Of a stretch of 49,691 nucleotides of DNA, positions 41,605-49,663 are shown one piece after another (position 1 is the stretch's first letter; each line of letters begins with the position of its first letter). A program made the translations under genes and the position numbers. The stretch is from positions 1-49,691 of the forward strand of contig CAJUQY010000018.1 in the NCBI GenBank assembly GCA_910588815.1, written 5' to 3'. Source of the stretch: an uncultured Lachnospiraceae bacterium. Its GTDB lineage: Bacteria > Bacillota > Clostridia > Lachnospirales > Lachnospiraceae. The notes under the pieces were generated by a model. That model made no database searches. It had not been told where the DNA came from and saw only the letters and a list, made by a program, of their open reading frames with translations.

Positions 41605-41695
41605 GTTTTTCCTCTTTCTGATGCGCTCGTCACGGCATCCGGGTAAATTGGGAAGCTCTCTTGCGGACAGTCTTTGTCCTGCCCTCTTCCCTTGC

Positions 41696-42601
41696 TCAAT
41701 CCTCCAGAAGCCTTCCCACATGGAGCATCCCCCACCCCTGCTGATTCCTCGGAAGTCCCAGATCCATTGCCCGCTTCATCAGCCTAAGCTTCACCTCTTT
41801 GGGCGTCATATCCGGTTCTTTCTCAAGAAGCAGGGCCAACGCCCCGGAGACCACCGGCGTCGCCATGGAAGTGCCGCTCTTGACTCCGTAAGTGCGTCTG
41901 TCCCGGCGGCTCATGGCATTACAGGAAATCACCGAGGCTCCGGGCGCCACGATGTCCGGCTTGCAAATGCAGCCCGCCGTGGGCCCTCTGCCGGAATAAT
42001 GGATCATGGAGGAGCCGCAGACTTCCACCGCATGGTGGTCGTCGGAAGAGCCGACCGTGATCACCTTCCGGCTGATTCCCGGCGTCGTCACCGAATGGGC
42101 GGAAGGGCCTTCATTTCCTGCGGCGACTACCACCACCAGTCCGTCCGCCCAGGCCTCCTCCACGCCCCTGATCAGAGCAGACTGCTCGCCGGTCTCCCTC
42201 CTTGGGACAGACCCCACGGAAATATTGACAATCCGAATATTATACTTTTCTTTATATTCTCTGAGCCATTTAAGCCCTTTTAACAAGTTGGACACGGAGC
42301 CGTTTCCCCGGCTGTCCAACACTTTAAGTCCGATCAGACTGCATTCCGGAGCCACTCCCGCATAGAGTCCGTCGGAAGAGTCCCCGCTCCCGCCCAAAAC
42401 TCCCATCACATGGGTTCCATGGGAATTGTCGTCGTAGGGAGCCCTTCTTCCGTTTACCACATCCTTAAACGCAGTCAGGCGCCGCCCGAAATCCGGATGG
42501 GGGTATGTCCCCGTATCCAAAACCGCAATCCCGACGCCCTTCCCCGTATATTTCCTTACATCGGTCTCTTCCATGCCGATCAACTGCCGTACCCGGTTCA
42601 C
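41696..42601 (-). CDS. S8 family serine peptidase (subtilase), no signal peptide
   Basis: 301 residues. Catalytic Asp in AVLDTGTYPHPD, His in DDNSHGTHVMGVLGG, oxyanion Asn in AAGNEGP, Ser in SGTSMATPVVSG, so it should be active. No signal peptide or propeptide, so intracellular like ISP-type subtilases. Start: the frame is open back to a TTG at 42631 and beyond to the icd stop, but GTG at 42599-42601 lies six bases after GGGAGG and begins MNRVRQLIGMEETDVRKYTGKGVGIAVLDTG-like sequence, as in related proteins. Follows icd by about 110 bases. Confidence 0.88.
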   Translation of the reverse strand: MNRVRQLIGMEETDVRKYTGKGVGIAVLDTGTYPHPDFGRRLTAFKDVVNGRRAPYDDNSHGTHVMGVLGGSGDSSDGLYAGVAPECSLIGLKVLDSRGNGSVSNLLKGLKWLREYKEKYNIRIVNISVGSVPRRETGEQSALIRGVEEAWADGLVVVVAAGNEGPSAHSVTTPGISRKVITVGSSDDHHAVEVCGSSMIHYSGRGPTAGCICKPDIVAPGASVISCNAMSRRDRRTYGVKSGTSMATPVVSGALALLLEKEPDMTPKEVKLRLMKRAMDLGLPRNQQGWGMLHVGRLLED

Positions 42602-42710
42602 TCTCCGCCTCCCGTTTCCGTTTTCTCTCAATCTGCACGGACGGACAGAATCCTCTTCTGCCCGGTCCCCTCTGATGATATCATATTCCGAAAACAGGTT
42701 TCCGTTGACT

Positions 42711-43913
42711 TTATGCCTCTAATTTCTCCCGGATAGCATGGATAAACTCACCGCTCTCTGCCACATGCGGATTGGGAATGGTGGTCATCACCGCCAAATC
42801 CTTCGTCATGGTTCCTTCTTCAATGACGGCAATCGTGGCCCGCTCCAGCCTTTCGGCAAATTCCATAAGATCCTGATTCCCATCCAGCTCTCCCCGCTTC
42901 TTCAGGGCGCCGCTCCAGGCGAAAATCGTCGCCACGGAGTTTGTGGACGTGGCCTCGCCCTTCAAATATCTGTAATAATGGCGCTGCACCGTGCCGTGGG
43001 CCGCCTCGTACTCATAGCATCCGTCCGGAGACACCAGCACGGAGGTCATCATGGCCAGAGAACCAAAGGCCGTGGCCACCATGTCGCTCATCACATCTCC
43101 GTCATAATTCTTGCAGGCCCAGATATAACCGCCCTCGGACTTGATCACCCGTGCCACCGCATCATCGATCAAGGTATAAAAATAGGTGATCCCCGCCTCC
43201 TTAAATCTCTCCTCATACTCTTTCTCGTAGATCTCCTGGAAAATATCCTTAAAGGTATGATCGTACTTCTTGGAAATGGTGTCCTTGGAGGCAAACCAGA
43301 GATCCTGCTTTGTATCCAGGGCGTAATTGAAACAACAGCGGGCAAAGCTCTCAATGGACCGGTTCAAATTGTGCATCCCCTGAAGAACGCCTGCTCCCTG
43401 AAATTCGTGAATCAGCTCTCTGGTCTCGGCACCGCCTTCATCCGTATAGACAAGCTCACAGGCGCCGGGGCCGGGAATCTTCATCTCCACCGCCTTGTAA
43501 ACGTCGCCGTAAGCATGCCTTGCGATGGTAATGGGCTTCTTCCACGTCTTCACATAGGGCTCGATCCCCTTCACGATGATTGGCGCCCGGAATACGGTTC
43601 CGTCCAAAACAGCCCGGATTGTTCCGTTGGGGCTCTTCCACATCCCCCGAAGGCCGTATTCCTTCACCCGGTCCCCATTGGGCGTAATGGTGGCACACTT
43701 GACTGCCACCTTGTGGCGCTTCACTGCCCTGGCGGCCGACTCCGTCACATGGTCCTCCGTATCGTCCCTGTGCTTAAGCCCCAGGTCATAATATTCCGTT
43801 TTCAATTCTACAAAAGGGAGCAGAAGCTCCTCCTTGACCATCTTCCACAAAACGCGGGTCATCTCGTCTCCGTCCATCTCCACGATGGGGTTTTGCATTT
43901 TGATTTTCTCCAT
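42711..43913 (-). CDS. icd: NADP-dependent isocitrate dehydrogenase (eukaryote-like homodimeric type)
   Basis: 400 residues. Oxidatively decarboxylates isocitrate to 2-oxoglutarate. Motifs of the homodimeric type shared with eukaryotes: MDGDEMTRVLW, TITPNGDRVKEYGLRGMWKSPNGTIR-like block at about 76-101, LDGTVFRAPI, KNYDGDVMSDMVATAFGSLAMM, and EAAHGTVQRHY. Own consensus promoter; divergent from the phosphofructokinase gene. Likely part of an incomplete TCA route making 2-oxoglutarate for glutamate synthesis. Confidence 0.95.
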   Translation of the reverse strand: MEKIKMQNPIVEMDGDEMTRVLWKMVKEELLLPFVELKTEYYDLGLKHRDDTEDHVTESAARAVKRHKVAVKCATITPNGDRVKEYGLRGMWKSPNGTIRAVLDGTVFRAPIIVKGIEPYVKTWKKPITIARHAYGDVYKAVEMKIPGPGACELVYTDEGGAETRELIHEFQGAGVLQGMHNLNRSIESFARCCFNYALDTKQDLWFASKDTISKKYDHTFKDIFQEIYEKEYEERFKEAGITYFYTLIDDAVARVIKSEGGYIWACKNYDGDVMSDMVATAFGSLAMMTSVLVSPDGCYEYEAAHGTVQRHYYRYLKGEATSTNSVATIFAWSGALKKRGELDGNQDLMEFAERLERATIAVIEEGTMTKDLAVMTTIPNPHVAESGEFIHAIREKLEA

Positions 43914-43967
43914 AATGTATTATCCTCCTGAAACGAAGATCCGATCTGCCGGATGCTCCGCCTTTTC

Positions 43968-43996
43968 ATTATAGGCGCAATTGATGCCGGTGTCAA
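43968..43996 (-). promoter_or_regulatory. Consensus sigma-A promoter for icd
   Basis: Minus-strand TTGACA (43991-43996), 17-base spacer, TATAAT (43968-43973), both perfect. The leader of about 50 bases holds a short inverted repeat (ATCCG at 43940-43944 with CGGAT at 43950-43954). Confidence 0.8.
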
Positions 43997-44009
43997 TAAA
44001 AGAAAACCC

Positions 44010-44038
44010 TTGCCAAATCATGGTTTTTGGTATAGAAT
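44010..44038 (+). promoter_or_regulatory. Sigma-A-type promoter for the phosphofructokinase gene
   Basis: TTGCCA (44010-44015), 17-base spacer, TAGAAT (44033-44038), then about 55 bases to the ATG. It is back to back with the icd promoter, 13 bases between the -35 boxes. Confidence 0.6.
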
Positions 44039-44099
44039 TTTATAGAATGTATATGTATCTTTGGCATCTTTGATATTTAAGGTAAAGGAGAAATTTCAC

Positions 44100-45335
44100 A
44101 TGAGCAAGAAAAATGTCATTGTCGGGCAGTCCGGCGGCCCTACATCCGTCATCAACTCCAGCCTCTATGGCGTTGTGACCGGCTTCCTGGGTTCTGAAAA
44201 GATTGACAAGATCTACGGTATGGTAAACGGAATCGAAGGTTTTCTGGCCGGTAAAACCACCGTTCTTTCTGATCTTAGCAAAGAGGAATTGGAGATTTTG
44301 CAGACAACTCCCGCTTCCTATTTAAAGTCCTGCCGTTTCAAGTTACCGGAGGATCTGAACGATCCGGTATATCCGACCCTTCTCAAGAAATTTGAGGAGA
44401 TGAATATCGGCTATTTCTTCTATATCGGCGGAAATGATTCTATGGATACGGTTTGCAAACTGTCCCGCTACGGCGAGAAGGCGGGCACCGATATTCTTTT
44501 CATGGGTGTTCCCAAGACCATCGATAACGATCTGATCGTCACCGACCACACCCCCGGGTATGGCAGTGCTGCAAAATATGTGGCTACTACCGTCCGTGAA
44601 TGTGCCCTGGACGCCGGCGTTTATGCCGCTCCTTGTGTGACTGTTGTGGAGATCATGGGACGCCATGCCGGCTGGCTCACCGCCGCTTCCGTTCTGGCAA
44701 GAAAGTTCGAGGGGGATGCGCCTCATCTCATCTATCTGCCTGAGATCGCTTTCGATCTGGATCAGTGTCTTGCCGATGTGAAGAAATGCCTGGAAAAGAC
44801 AAACAATGTCGTGGTCTGCATCTCCGAGGGAATCGCGGACAAGGACGGCAAATTCATATGCGAGTATGCCGGCGGCGGCGACGGGGCTGTGGACAGCTTC
44901 GGCCACAAAAAGCTGACCGGAAGCGGCAAGTATCTGTCCGAGGTCATAGGCGAAAAGCTCGGAGTGAAGGTGCGTTCCCTGGAATTCAGTATTATTCAGA
45001 GATGCGGCGCTTCCCTCGCCTCCGCTACGGATATCGAAGAAGCTGCCATGGCCGGTTCTGTGGCTGCGAAGGCGGCCCTGGACGGCAAGAGCGGTATGAT
45101 GGTAGCCTTCATCCGGGAGCCCGGCGACGAGTACAAGATCACATACCAGCTCACCGATGTAAATGAAGTCTGCAACAAGGAGAAACCCTTCCCCGCAGAA
45201 TGGATCACCGACAATGGTACCAATATCGGCGACGGCTATGTGAAGTATGCCCTTCCCCTGATTCAGGGCGCTTCCCCCGTGAAGCTGGTGAACGGCCTGC
45301 CCGCATTCTTAGATCTGGCAACGGCCTTAAAGTAA
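44100..45335 (+). CDS. Pyrophosphate-type 6-phosphofructokinase
   Basis: 411 residues from ATG 44100 (AAAGGAG nine bases upstream; 13 codons more are open but unlikely). SGGPTSVINSSLYGV, GGNDSMDT at 110-117, PKTIDND at 138-144 and IMGRHAGWLTAASVLA show the PFK fold. The aspartate in GGNDS (glycine in ATP-type enzymes) and the lysine in PKTIDND are the marks of PPi-dependent PFK, so pyrophosphate is probably the phosphoryl donor and the step reversible. Single gene with promoter and terminator. Confidence 0.92.
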   Translation: MSKKNVIVGQSGGPTSVINSSLYGVVTGFLGSEKIDKIYGMVNGIEGFLAGKTTVLSDLSKEELEILQTTPASYLKSCRFKLPEDLNDPVYPTLLKKFEEMNIGYFFYIGGNDSMDTVCKLSRYGEKAGTDILFMGVPKTIDNDLIVTDHTPGYGSAAKYVATTVRECALDAGVYAAPCVTVVEIMGRHAGWLTAASVLARKFEGDAPHLIYLPEIAFDLDQCLADVKKCLEKTNNVVVCISEGIADKDGKFICEYAGGGDGAVDSFGHKKLTGSGKYLSEVIGEKLGVKVRSLEFSIIQRCGASLASATDIEEAAMAGSVAAKAALDGKSGMMVAFIREPGDEYKITYQLTDVNEVCNKEKPFPAEWITDNGTNIGDGYVKYALPLIQGASPVKLVNGLPAFLDLATALK

Positions 45336-45349
45336 GCTTTTATAACATG

Positions 45350-45392
45350 CACTCCCTCCCACGGGTAAGCTGTGAGAGGGAGTGTTTCATTT
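45350..45392 (+). terminator. Intrinsic terminator after the phosphofructokinase gene
   Basis: CACTCCCTC (45350-45358) pairs with GAGGGAGTG (45376-45384), extended by an inner CAC/GTG pair across one mismatch, followed by TTTCATTTC. Fifteen bases past the stop codon. The convergent SpoIID-domain gene ends 25 bases beyond, so it may stop transcription from both sides, although the T-run on the minus side is poor. Confidence 0.75.
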
Positions 45393-45416
45393 CACTGAAA
45401 ACCCTTTCGTGTTTTC

Positions 45417-47762
45417 CTACAGCAGAATTTCCTGATTTCCAAGCTCTGTTCCCGGATAAAAATATTGCAAAATCTCCGTGTAAGTTTTCCCCTGTCCCGC
45501 AAGTGCGCTGGCACCGGTCTGACTCATCCCAACGCCATGGCCAAAACCGCCTCCGTGCAGAATATAACCGGCGAGCGTCTCCCCGTCCTTCAGCTCCTCC
45601 AGCCAGAAGCTGGCACTAGGCAAAATGGAACGTCCGTCGGAGGTGGTTCCATCCTGCTTTGTATAAATATCATTCTTATCCCCCAAGAAAGCCCGAATGG
45701 GACCGGAACGGACGATCTGCACGGTTCCCTCCGTCCCCTCTACCAAAAGAAGCTCTGCCATTCCGCTCACTGCTCTCGCCTGCACCGCAACAGAGCGGAC
45801 ACTGCCGATGGTTGTCTGCCCCGCCAAGGGCCCAAAGCTTCCGTCTGCCGCCTGAAAACGCACCAGTTCCCTGTGGGTCTGCGCGTAGCCGGTGAGAAAG
45901 CTGTTCATCCGCTCTGTCAGCCGTTCCATTGTCACCGTGGTCTCCCACCGGTACCAGGGAGCCGCGTACTCCAGGTTTCCGGCATCTGTTTTTCCCAGAT
46001 ATTCCCGAAAGGCCTCCTCCGACGACAGATCCGGCGCCTCCCCCTCCGACATATAAATTCGTTTCAGATAAGGGGTCTCGCCGGTGTCTTCCCCCCACAC
46101 GGACATGTCATTTCCATAGCCGGAAGAGCTGGCATAATAATAAGCCGTCACAAGGCTTCCCCCATAGCTCAGCACCTGCCCCTCCGTCTCTTTCACCGCC
46201 TGCCTGGTCAAATCATCTGTTTCCGTATTGTTATAGACCTGAAAATTGGTCGTGTCATCCACATGGGCCCCATAAGAACTATATGCGCTTCCCCTGATCT
46301 GGCGGTAAGCATAGCTCCTGGCACAGACAGCCTGCGCTTTTAATGCTTCCAGCCCATAGCTCTCCGGCATCTCACTGGGCACCACATAACACAGATATGT
46401 CTCCACATCCACCTCATTGATAATCACCAATCCCGATTCCGTGAGAGCCACCTCGGCCGCCCCTTCATACCAGGGTTCCCCCTGCTTTCTGGAAAAGGAA
46501 GTAAAATGAATCCTTCCGCCCTCCTCCGGCACAATCCGGACTCTCCCCTCCGAAAGTCTCGCATCTCCCGGAAGAAGCTCCACCATCTCCCCCGCCTCAT
46601 GGCGTTCTACTCCCTCTTTTCCATAGAACAAAGAAAAAACCTGGTCTGATGTAAATACCGCCTTCTCATGATGCAGGGAACCGGCCGCGGCATCCGTCAA
46701 GAGTACCCGGATATTCACAGCCTCCACATGTTCTCCCATCAGGGCCGCGCAGATCTTTCCTCCCCCCACCACATATTCCGCCTGTTCATACCCCACGGTC
46801 AGACTTTCTCTGGGCAGTACCTGAAATCCTCCCAATCTCTGAATCACCTTGAATTGCTCAGCCAATGGCACCTTTCCATAGCCTTCGATTTCTGCCTCCG
46901 CTTCTCCCAAAGCCAGCAGCCTCCCGTGAATCCGTTCCTTCTTTAGGGAAATAACGCTCACCTTTCCCTCCGTCACTGTAATATCCGCCACATTTTGACC
47001 GCAGGATTCTCCCTCCGCTCCGACCGGAAAGCTCCTCCAGACTCCATAAAGATAAATCTTAAGGCTGCCCTCCTCATAGGCATCTACCCAAACATTTTCA
47101 TATGTAACTTCTTCGGAGACCGTATCCGACACCATAAGCAGATCTCCTCCCTTTACCTTAGCTTTCACCCTCCTGTCCACCAGCTTGTCCAGTGACAGGC
47201 CCTCAAAGGAAAAATGTCCCTGATCTGTATAGACCTCCCAGACTCCCGCCTCCGAAAGCTGATTGGGTGTACCGATGAGCAAAAGCTCCGTTTCTCCCAC
47301 CTGTCCCCCTGTATCATACTTTTCAAGGAATGCCTGATAGAAGGAAGTCCACGCCTCCTCTGCAACGGCTCCCTGTCTTTTCTCCCCCTCTGTCAGCCTC
47401 CCCAATTCTTCAGCCATGTCAAGTTCTCCGGCCATGGCCTCCAAATCCCTGTAAGTAAGCGCTCCCCCCATGGTCTTGCGGTCTGCCGGAAGCTGCTCCA
47501 CATTCCACAGCCCCCTCCCATAAAGATATTCCGCATAAGGCACATACCAGTTTTCCCTATCCTCCGCGGAAAACTGCTGCGGAGCCGCCGCAATCTCCTC
47601 CTGACCCGCCAGCGCCAGCGCCATCTGCCTGGCCGCCAACGCCCTGGATACGCCGATCGTCTCCTTTCTTCCTCCCAGAAAAACCCAAGCGGTAAGCCCC
47701 ACTCCAAGGAGCATAAGGACAAAGATGACCTGTAAAATTCTTGTTCTGTATTTGCCGTTCAT
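45417..47762 (-). CDS. SpoIID/LytB-domain cell-wall protein with long N-terminal extension
   Basis: 781 residues from ATG 47760-47762 behind AAGGAGG; the open frame upstream runs through a repeat and 6S RNA and is rejected. One transmembrane helix at about 11-30 anchors it outside. A region of about 400 residues I cannot assign (beta-rich, with TGGQVGETELLLIGTP) leads to the SpoIID domain, roughly 440-775: EVDVETYLCYVVPSEMPESYG with the catalytic Glu of PSEMP near 463, LKAQAVCARSYA, YYYASSSGYGND and the C-terminal GGGFGHGVGMSQTGASALA. SpoIID is a lytic transglycosylase for denuded glycan strands in sporulation; this protein is twice its usual length, so it is a relative and not spoIID itself. 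Confidence 0.88.
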   Translation of the reverse strand: MNGKYRTRILQVIFVLMLLGVGLTAWVFLGGRKETIGVSRALAARQMALALAGQEEIAAAPQQFSAEDRENWYVPYAEYLYGRGLWNVEQLPADRKTMGGALTYRDLEAMAGELDMAEELGRLTEGEKRQGAVAEEAWTSFYQAFLEKYDTGGQVGETELLLIGTPNQLSEAGVWEVYTDQGHFSFEGLSLDKLVDRRVKAKVKGGDLLMVSDTVSEEVTYENVWVDAYEEGSLKIYLYGVWRSFPVGAEGESCGQNVADITVTEGKVSVISLKKERIHGRLLALGEAEAEIEGYGKVPLAEQFKVIQRLGGFQVLPRESLTVGYEQAEYVVGGGKICAALMGEHVEAVNIRVLLTDAAAGSLHHEKAVFTSDQVFSLFYGKEGVERHEAGEMVELLPGDARLSEGRVRIVPEEGGRIHFTSFSRKQGEPWYEGAAEVALTESGLVIINEVDVETYLCYVVPSEMPESYGLEALKAQAVCARSYAYRQIRGSAYSSYGAHVDDTTNFQVYNNTETDDLTRQAVKETEGQVLSYGGSLVTAYYYASSSGYGNDMSVWGEDTGETPYLKRIYMSEGEAPDLSSEEAFREYLGKTDAGNLEYAAPWYRWETTVTMERLTERMNSFLTGYAQTHRELVRFQAADGSFGPLAGQTTIGSVRSVAVQARAVSGMAELLLVEGTEGTVQIVRSGPIRAFLGDKNDIYTKQDGTTSDGRSILPSASFWLEELKDGETLAGYILHGGGFGHGVGMSQTGASALAGQGKTYTEILQYFYPGTELGNQEILL

Positions 47763-47776
47763 GGAGTTCCTCCTTC

Positions 47777-47940
47777 TGTGCCCATGTCCAATCAAGTTCG
47801 CGCGGGGTGCCCGCCAGCTTTGCTGACATCTTTCCCTTGGGCGCCCGTGTGCAATTGAGTGGGGAAGATTTATCTTCCCCCACTCGCCGCACGGCTCGTG
47901 CACCACTTCAGTGGTATGTTTCCTCTGCACGGGTATGCAT
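47777..47940 (-). repeat. Cloverleaf-like structured intergenic element
   Basis: Between the SpoIID-domain gene and the 6S terminator the DNA folds densely. CCCGTG (47844-47849) pairs with CACGGG (47928-47933) and encloses three hairpins: GAGTGGGGAAGA (47857-47868) with TCTTCCCCCACTC (47873-47885, one bulged base), GCACG (47889-47893) with CGTGC (47897-47901), and ACCACT (47902-47907) with AGTGGT (47910-47915). A further imperfect pairing, GGTGCCC near 47807 with GGGCGCC near 47840, lies on the left. No coding potential beyond spurious frames. It has the look of a dispersed palindromic element; copy number elsewhere cannot be checked here. Confidence 0.5.
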
Positions 47941-47976
47941 AAAAAAGACAGCATATTATTAATATAATATGCTGTC
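47941..47976 (-). terminator. Intrinsic terminator of the 6S RNA gene
   Basis: A perfect 13-bp stem (47947-47959 with 47964-47976, loop TAAT) followed on the minus strand by six T (47946-47941). A shorter T-run (TTTAT) is present on the other side, so it could also act on plus-strand transcripts. Confidence 0.85.
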
Positions 47977-48188
47977 TTTATCTTTCGTATTCCCCCGAAA
48001 TGCCGGTTCCTGCACTTTTGATTCCTAGCCCTCGCCAGGTTGGGCAACCGCAAATAAATTTCTGCCATCCACTCTATGGAGGCCCGACATCCACTTATTG
48101 ATATAGGAATCCCGTATTACAATCTGTAGGTTCAAAACATACAGGAATTATCGAACATTCCAGGTAGAAATACAAAGCAATTTTTCTA
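47977..48188 (-). ncRNA. ssrS: 6S RNA (sigma-A RNA polymerase regulator)
   Basis: An unannotated transcript of about 210 bases bounded by a strong promoter and a strong terminator. Marks of 6S RNA: a GGAATGTTCG block 30 bases from the 5' end (like GATGTTCG in the E. coli RNA), GTTTTGAACC, and GGGATTCCTA pairing with TAGGAATC, followed by AAAAG. The 5' end (CTTTGTATTTCTACC) pairs with the 3' end (GGGGGAATACGAAAG) in a closing stem with one bulge, leaving a large central bubble, the promoter mimic that traps sigma-A polymerase in stationary phase. tmRNA, SRP RNA and RNase P motifs are absent. Identification is by recalled consensus, not by covariance search. Confidence 0.75.
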
Positions 48189-48194
48189 CTAGTT

Positions 48195-48223
48195 ATTATA
48201 TACCAGAAGCCCTGATCTGACAA
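48195..48223 (-). promoter_or_regulatory. Strong sigma-A promoter of the 6S RNA gene
   Basis: Minus-strand TTGTCA (48218-48223), 17-base spacer, TATAAT (48195-48200). It points at the structured RNA with no reading frame of its own; the next gene starts more than 400 bases away beyond a terminator. Predicted RNA start is near 48188. Confidence 0.75.
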
Positions 48224-48278
48224 GGGCAATTTCTGGCAAATTTGCGGGAAACACATATTTTTTCTGCCTGCCAAAAAA

Positions 48279-49601
48279 CTACCAGCGCAGCAGCAGCTCC
48301 CGATAAAACTTCATCGCCGATTCCAGCGCGTCGCAGGGAATTCTCTCATTGACCTGGTGGGCATCCCCCCAGCGCTCGTCACGGAAAAATCCGTTATGAC
48401 GGAACACGCTGTCACAGATCACCGGGAAGAACCGGGAATCGGTACCGCCCGCCAGAAGGCCGGGGATCACCAGGGTGTTCTCCCCGTAATTGGCCTTTGC
48501 GATCTCTTCCACCAGCTTATACGCGCGCCCCTCCACGGAGGTGGCCGGCTCCGGATCCTCTCCGAGGACCTTGCGCACCTGGACATCCTCCGGGATCACG
48601 CTGCGGAAATGAGCCAGAAGGGATTCCTCCGTGTCTCCCTGGAGAACCCGGCAATTCATGATCATGCTGGCATGCTCCGGAAGAATGTTAGACTGTGCAC
48701 TGCCGGACGCCATCGTAACGGCGCAGGTGGTATGAAGCAGAGAATCCAGCTTCTTATCCTCTTTTGCATAGGCACAAAGCTCCTCAAAACGGCCCTTCGG
48801 ATCCGCATAAACGGCGGCCTTTTCCCCTGTCATGCACCGGGACATGGCTTTCAATTGATTCTCCACCACGTCCGTCAAGCGGTAAGGGAACGGATTGGCC
48901 TCAAGGGCCACCACGGCTTTTGCCACCGCGCCCAGGGCAGTTCCCTGTCCCGGCTCCATGGAATGTCCGCCGGGATTATCCTGATAGATCTCATAATCGT
49001 GATAGGCCTTTTCTCCAAGCTCCATCTGGCAGACATACCCGTCATACCCAAGCTCCCTCCCGTCACGGATACCGCTCCCTTCATCAAATACACAGCCCAG
49101 GCGGACGCCCTGTTCCTTTAAGTACTCCACAATCTCCTTGGCGCTTTTGACAGAAGACTGTACCTCTTCATTATAACCATAAGCCAGATAGATATCATAA
49201 TCCGGCTGGAAGCCCTCTTTGATCAGGGCCTCCACCGTTTCCATCTCTGCCAGGATCACACACTTACAATCCGTACTCCCACGGCCCCACACACAGCCCT
49301 CGGCGATCTCTCCGGAATAAGGCGGATATTTCCATTTTGTATGATCCCCCTCCGGCACCACATCCTGATGTCCCATCAGGAGCACAGGCAGCTTGCCGGA
49401 ATCCTTTCCCTTCCATTTAAAAAGCAGCCCTGCTTTTCCGATCACCTTTTTTTCCATGGTGGAATGGATGGCCGGAAATATCTCCTCCAGATACTGATGA
49501 AATTTTTCAAACTGACTGAAATCCATTTTGGAAACGTCCGCATTGGAAAGTGTCGGAATCCGTACCATCCCCTGCAGATGCTCCGCATACAAATTACTCA
49601 A
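48279..49601 (-). CDS. M20 family metallopeptidase
   Basis: 440 residues of the M20/M28 dizinc amidohydrolase/peptidase family. Metal-binding motifs: LMGHQDVVP (first His/Asp), GRGSTDCKCVILAEME (bridging Asp; usually DDKG, here DCKC), YGYNEEV (general-base Glu pair), and a late AGGTDSRFFPVICDSVFRHNGF block. A lid dimerisation domain lies in the middle. Such enzymes cleave dipeptides or N-acyl amino acids in the cytoplasm. Start TTG at 49599-49601, with AAGGGGG about ten bases upstream; an ATG 11 codons later is possible. Stand-alone gene. Confidence 0.88.
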   Translation of the reverse strand: MSNLYAEHLQGMVRIPTLSNADVSKMDFSQFEKFHQYLEEIFPAIHSTMEKKVIGKAGLLFKWKGKDSGKLPVLLMGHQDVVPEGDHTKWKYPPYSGEIAEGCVWGRGSTDCKCVILAEMETVEALIKEGFQPDYDIYLAYGYNEEVQSSVKSAKEIVEYLKEQGVRLGCVFDEGSGIRDGRELGYDGYVCQMELGEKAYHDYEIYQDNPGGHSMEPGQGTALGAVAKAVVALEANPFPYRLTDVVENQLKAMSRCMTGEKAAVYADPKGRFEELCAYAKEDKKLDSLLHTTCAVTMASGSAQSNILPEHASMIMNCRVLQGDTEESLLAHFRSVIPEDVQVRKVLGEDPEPATSVEGRAYKLVEEIAKANYGENTLVIPGLLAGGTDSRFFPVICDSVFRHNGFFRDERWGDAHQVNERIPCDALESAMKFYRELLLRW

Positions 49602-49663
49602 ATCCTGTCAACCCCCTTTTCCTGTGATTGATTTCTGTATTGACTCATTCATACTACCATAAT

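Noticed and set aside
42738..43931. Long plus-strand reading frame of 397 codons
   Set aside because: It is the exact antisense shadow of icd, has no ribosome site, is rich in His/Arg/Gly and resembles no family.
47763..48068. 102-codon upstream extension of the SpoIID-domain gene
   Set aside because: It runs through the 6S RNA, its terminator and the structured element; ATG 47762 has AAGGAGG and starts the membrane anchor.
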